Source: Blastocatellia bacterium
Lineage (GTDB): Bacteria > Acidobacteriota > Blastocatellia > Pyrinomonadales > Pyrinomonadaceae
Length of the DNA stretch: 6,601 nt
Reading direction: 5' to 3'
NCBI GenBank assembly: GCA_003487805.1
Contig: DNNE01000075.1
Span: 1-6,601 of the forward strand
The position numbers and the translations under genes are program-made. Shown piece after piece: positions 5,714-6,601 of the stretch. The stretch's first letter is position 1. Each line of letters starts with the position of its first letter. A model generated the notes under the pieces. The model ran no database searches. It saw only the letters and a program-made list of their open reading frames with translations, and was not told where the DNA came from.

Positions 5714-6347
5714 ATCTTCCGCGCGGACAAGGGGTGCCGGCATCCACCCAGCGGCGAGTTGCGTCGACAAAGTCAGCATGCGAAAGCGGCGGCGAGCTTC
5801 GCATTGTTCCATCCGGCCGGCGACCAGGATTCCATGCCCAACGCACTAGCGCTGCTTCTTGATGATGCCTCAGTAAAGCAGCTCCATCCATATTCTCATT
5901 TCGCGACTTATCGGTAACCGTGCGACACACAGCCGCACTCGACAACGCTCGATCGTTTGTGTCCTGCCAACGCATCGACAGAGGGGCAAGATGCCAATCG
6001 GGTCCGCCGGGCACGCCTGTGCTGTCCGCGTTGCTTTCCTGATGGCAACCCACACAATTCAGCGCGGGCACGCCCCGGTCCGCCGGACCGCGGACAACGT
6101 TCGCGAAATGGCGATGACGATCATCGCCTTGCTGTGGATAATTTGTCGCTGTGTGACAGTTGATGCAGCGCGGCGAGGTTAAAACTGAATAGACTTGTTC
6201 CCACGCAGCCAATCCATCGGCCAGTTTAGGATCAGCGGCTTTGGCTGCACGCTCGGTCCCGGCGCCTGTCGATAGGCCAAGACAAGTGACGAACGCGACA
6301 ACCATCAAAGGAAAAACCAGAGACAGCAAACGATGGTTCGCTAACAT
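5712..6347 (-). CDS. Exported dihaem c-type cytochrome-like protein associated with the IorAB-like enzyme
   Basis: This 211-residue protein begins with a Sec-type signal or anchor (HR n-region, hydrophobic residues 7-27, Ala-rich stretch to about 38). The mature part has two CxxCH haem-attachment motifs: CINCH (61-65) and CVGCH (98-102). Between and after them are His- and Met-containing segments that could supply distal ligands (H78, H80, H119, M125). The surrounding text (WEQVYSVLTSPRC, YPQQGDDRHRH, WHLAPLSM, WAWNPGRRPDG) matches, from recall, small proteins found beside isoquinoline 1-oxidoreductase genes. It probably takes electrons from the [2Fe-2S] subunit in the periplasm; this is inferred from context. 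The ATG at 6347 is preceded by a doubled GGAGGGAGG (6353-6361). It is the first gene of the minus-strand unit, ending 11 bases before the [2Fe-2S] gene. Both haem motifs are intact. Confidence 0.85.
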   Translation of the reverse strand: MLANHRLLSLVFPLMVVAFVTCLGLSTGAGTERAAKAADPKLADGLAAWEQVYSVLTSPRCINCHTATNYPQQGDDRHRHFANVVRGPADRGVPALNCVGCHQESNADSTGVPGGPDWHLAPLSMRWQDTNDRALSSAAVCRTVTDKSRNENMDGAALLRHHQEAALVRWAWNPGRRPDGTMRSSPPLSHADFVDATRRWVDAGTPCPRGR

Positions 6348-6460
6348 GGTAGCCTCCCTCCGAAACGATCCGCTCTAAAGATCATCCGAGTTGCCAGTTT
6401 CAATCAGAACTATGAAGAGGGTTCTTCTTAAAAATACCATGCTTGTCGAAAAAAGCAATT

Positions 6461-6508
6461 GGGTCTGACTCCCTCTCCCTTTGGGAGAGGGTTGGGGTGA
6501 GGGCCTGA
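6461..6508. repeat. Composite hairpin repeat (CCCTCTCCC...GGGAGAGGG)
   Basis: A perfect nine-base stem (6471-6479 with 6483-6491) closes on the loop TTT and is followed by TTGGGGTGAGGG. This is a very widespread intergenic repeat form in bacteria. It is joined directly at its left to GGGTCTGACTCCC (6461-6473), a short near-palindrome also seen in dispersed repeats (recall). It lies more than 110 bases upstream of the dihaem protein gene and is more likely a repeat than an operator. Confidence 0.65.
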
Positions 6509-6534
6509 GTGCAAACTGCAACCACAACGTTGCC

Positions 6535-6550
6535 GCGGGCTTCAGCCCGC
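6535..6550. repeat. Short hairpin repeat (GCGGGC...GCCCGC)
   Basis: GCGGGC (6535-6540) pairs with GCCCGC (6545-6550) across TTCA, whose outer T and A can also pair. The stem uses the same complementary hexamers as the hairpin at 2747-2761, in swapped order, so the two may be related copies. The remaining bases to the window end show no gene that I can support. Confidence 0.55.
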
Positions 6551-6601
6551 AATCCGTTCAAGAATTCTTCGCAGCATCAGCGGCGTTGAAGAACCGACTG
6601 G

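Noticed and set aside
5701..5730. Ten-residue N-terminal extension of the [2Fe-2S] subunit
   Set aside because: It begins at a TTG within the upstream coding sequence. The ATG at 5700 has AGGAG eight bases upstream and gives the normal family N-terminus.
6362..6460. Possible minus-strand promoter for the dihaem gene (TTGAAA or TTGCTT with weak -10 boxes)
   Set aside because: Several weak combinations are possible and none has both boxes well matched at 16-18 base spacing.

Overview
The window looks like chromosomal DNA from a soil-type member of the Acidobacteriota, most likely the Blastocatellia/Pyrinomonadales branch. This rests on two things: the gene types (an exported isoquinoline-oxidoreductase-like molybdoenzyme with its dedicated dihaem protein, and a Tat-exported epimerase-like protein), and the dense intergenic palindromes of a style I associate with that group. 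The placement is from recall, not a database search, and other soil phyla carry similar repeats.

Layout: 1-348 is non-coding and holds a short hairpin and a long imperfect inverted repeat. Two plus-strand genes follow: a secreted alpha/beta hydrolase (349-1224) and a Tat-signal NAD(P)-binding epimerase/dehydratase-like protein (1481-2632). A second long inverted repeat lies between them. At 2656-2844 a cluster of six tight hairpins fills the junction between the convergent gene sets. Three minus-strand genes follow, read right to left: an exported dihaem c-type cytochrome-like protein (6347-5712), a [2Fe-2S] subunit (5700-5236) and a Tat-exported molybdopterin-binding subunit (5061-2851). A third long inverted repeat sits between the last two. 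The right end (6348-6601) is non-coding and carries two more hairpin repeats.

The three minus-strand genes plausibly form one electron-transfer unit. The molybdenum subunit would oxidise or hydroxylate a substrate in the periplasm. Electrons would pass through the two [2Fe-2S] clusters of the small subunit to the dihaem protein and on to the respiratory chain, with no FAD subunit encoded here. The substrate cannot be read from the sequence. The two plus-strand genes are also exported but have no evident functional link to the molybdoenzyme.

Three starts are placed downstream of the longest open frame, at an ATG with a Shine-Dalgarno sequence. Two of the rejected extensions run into palindromic repeat DNA, and all three begin at GTG or TTG. 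The coding content is of known families. The more unusual points are the repeat architecture, an apparent Tyr-to-Phe change at the catalytic position of the epimerase-like protein, and the repeat inserted between the two molybdoenzyme subunit genes.
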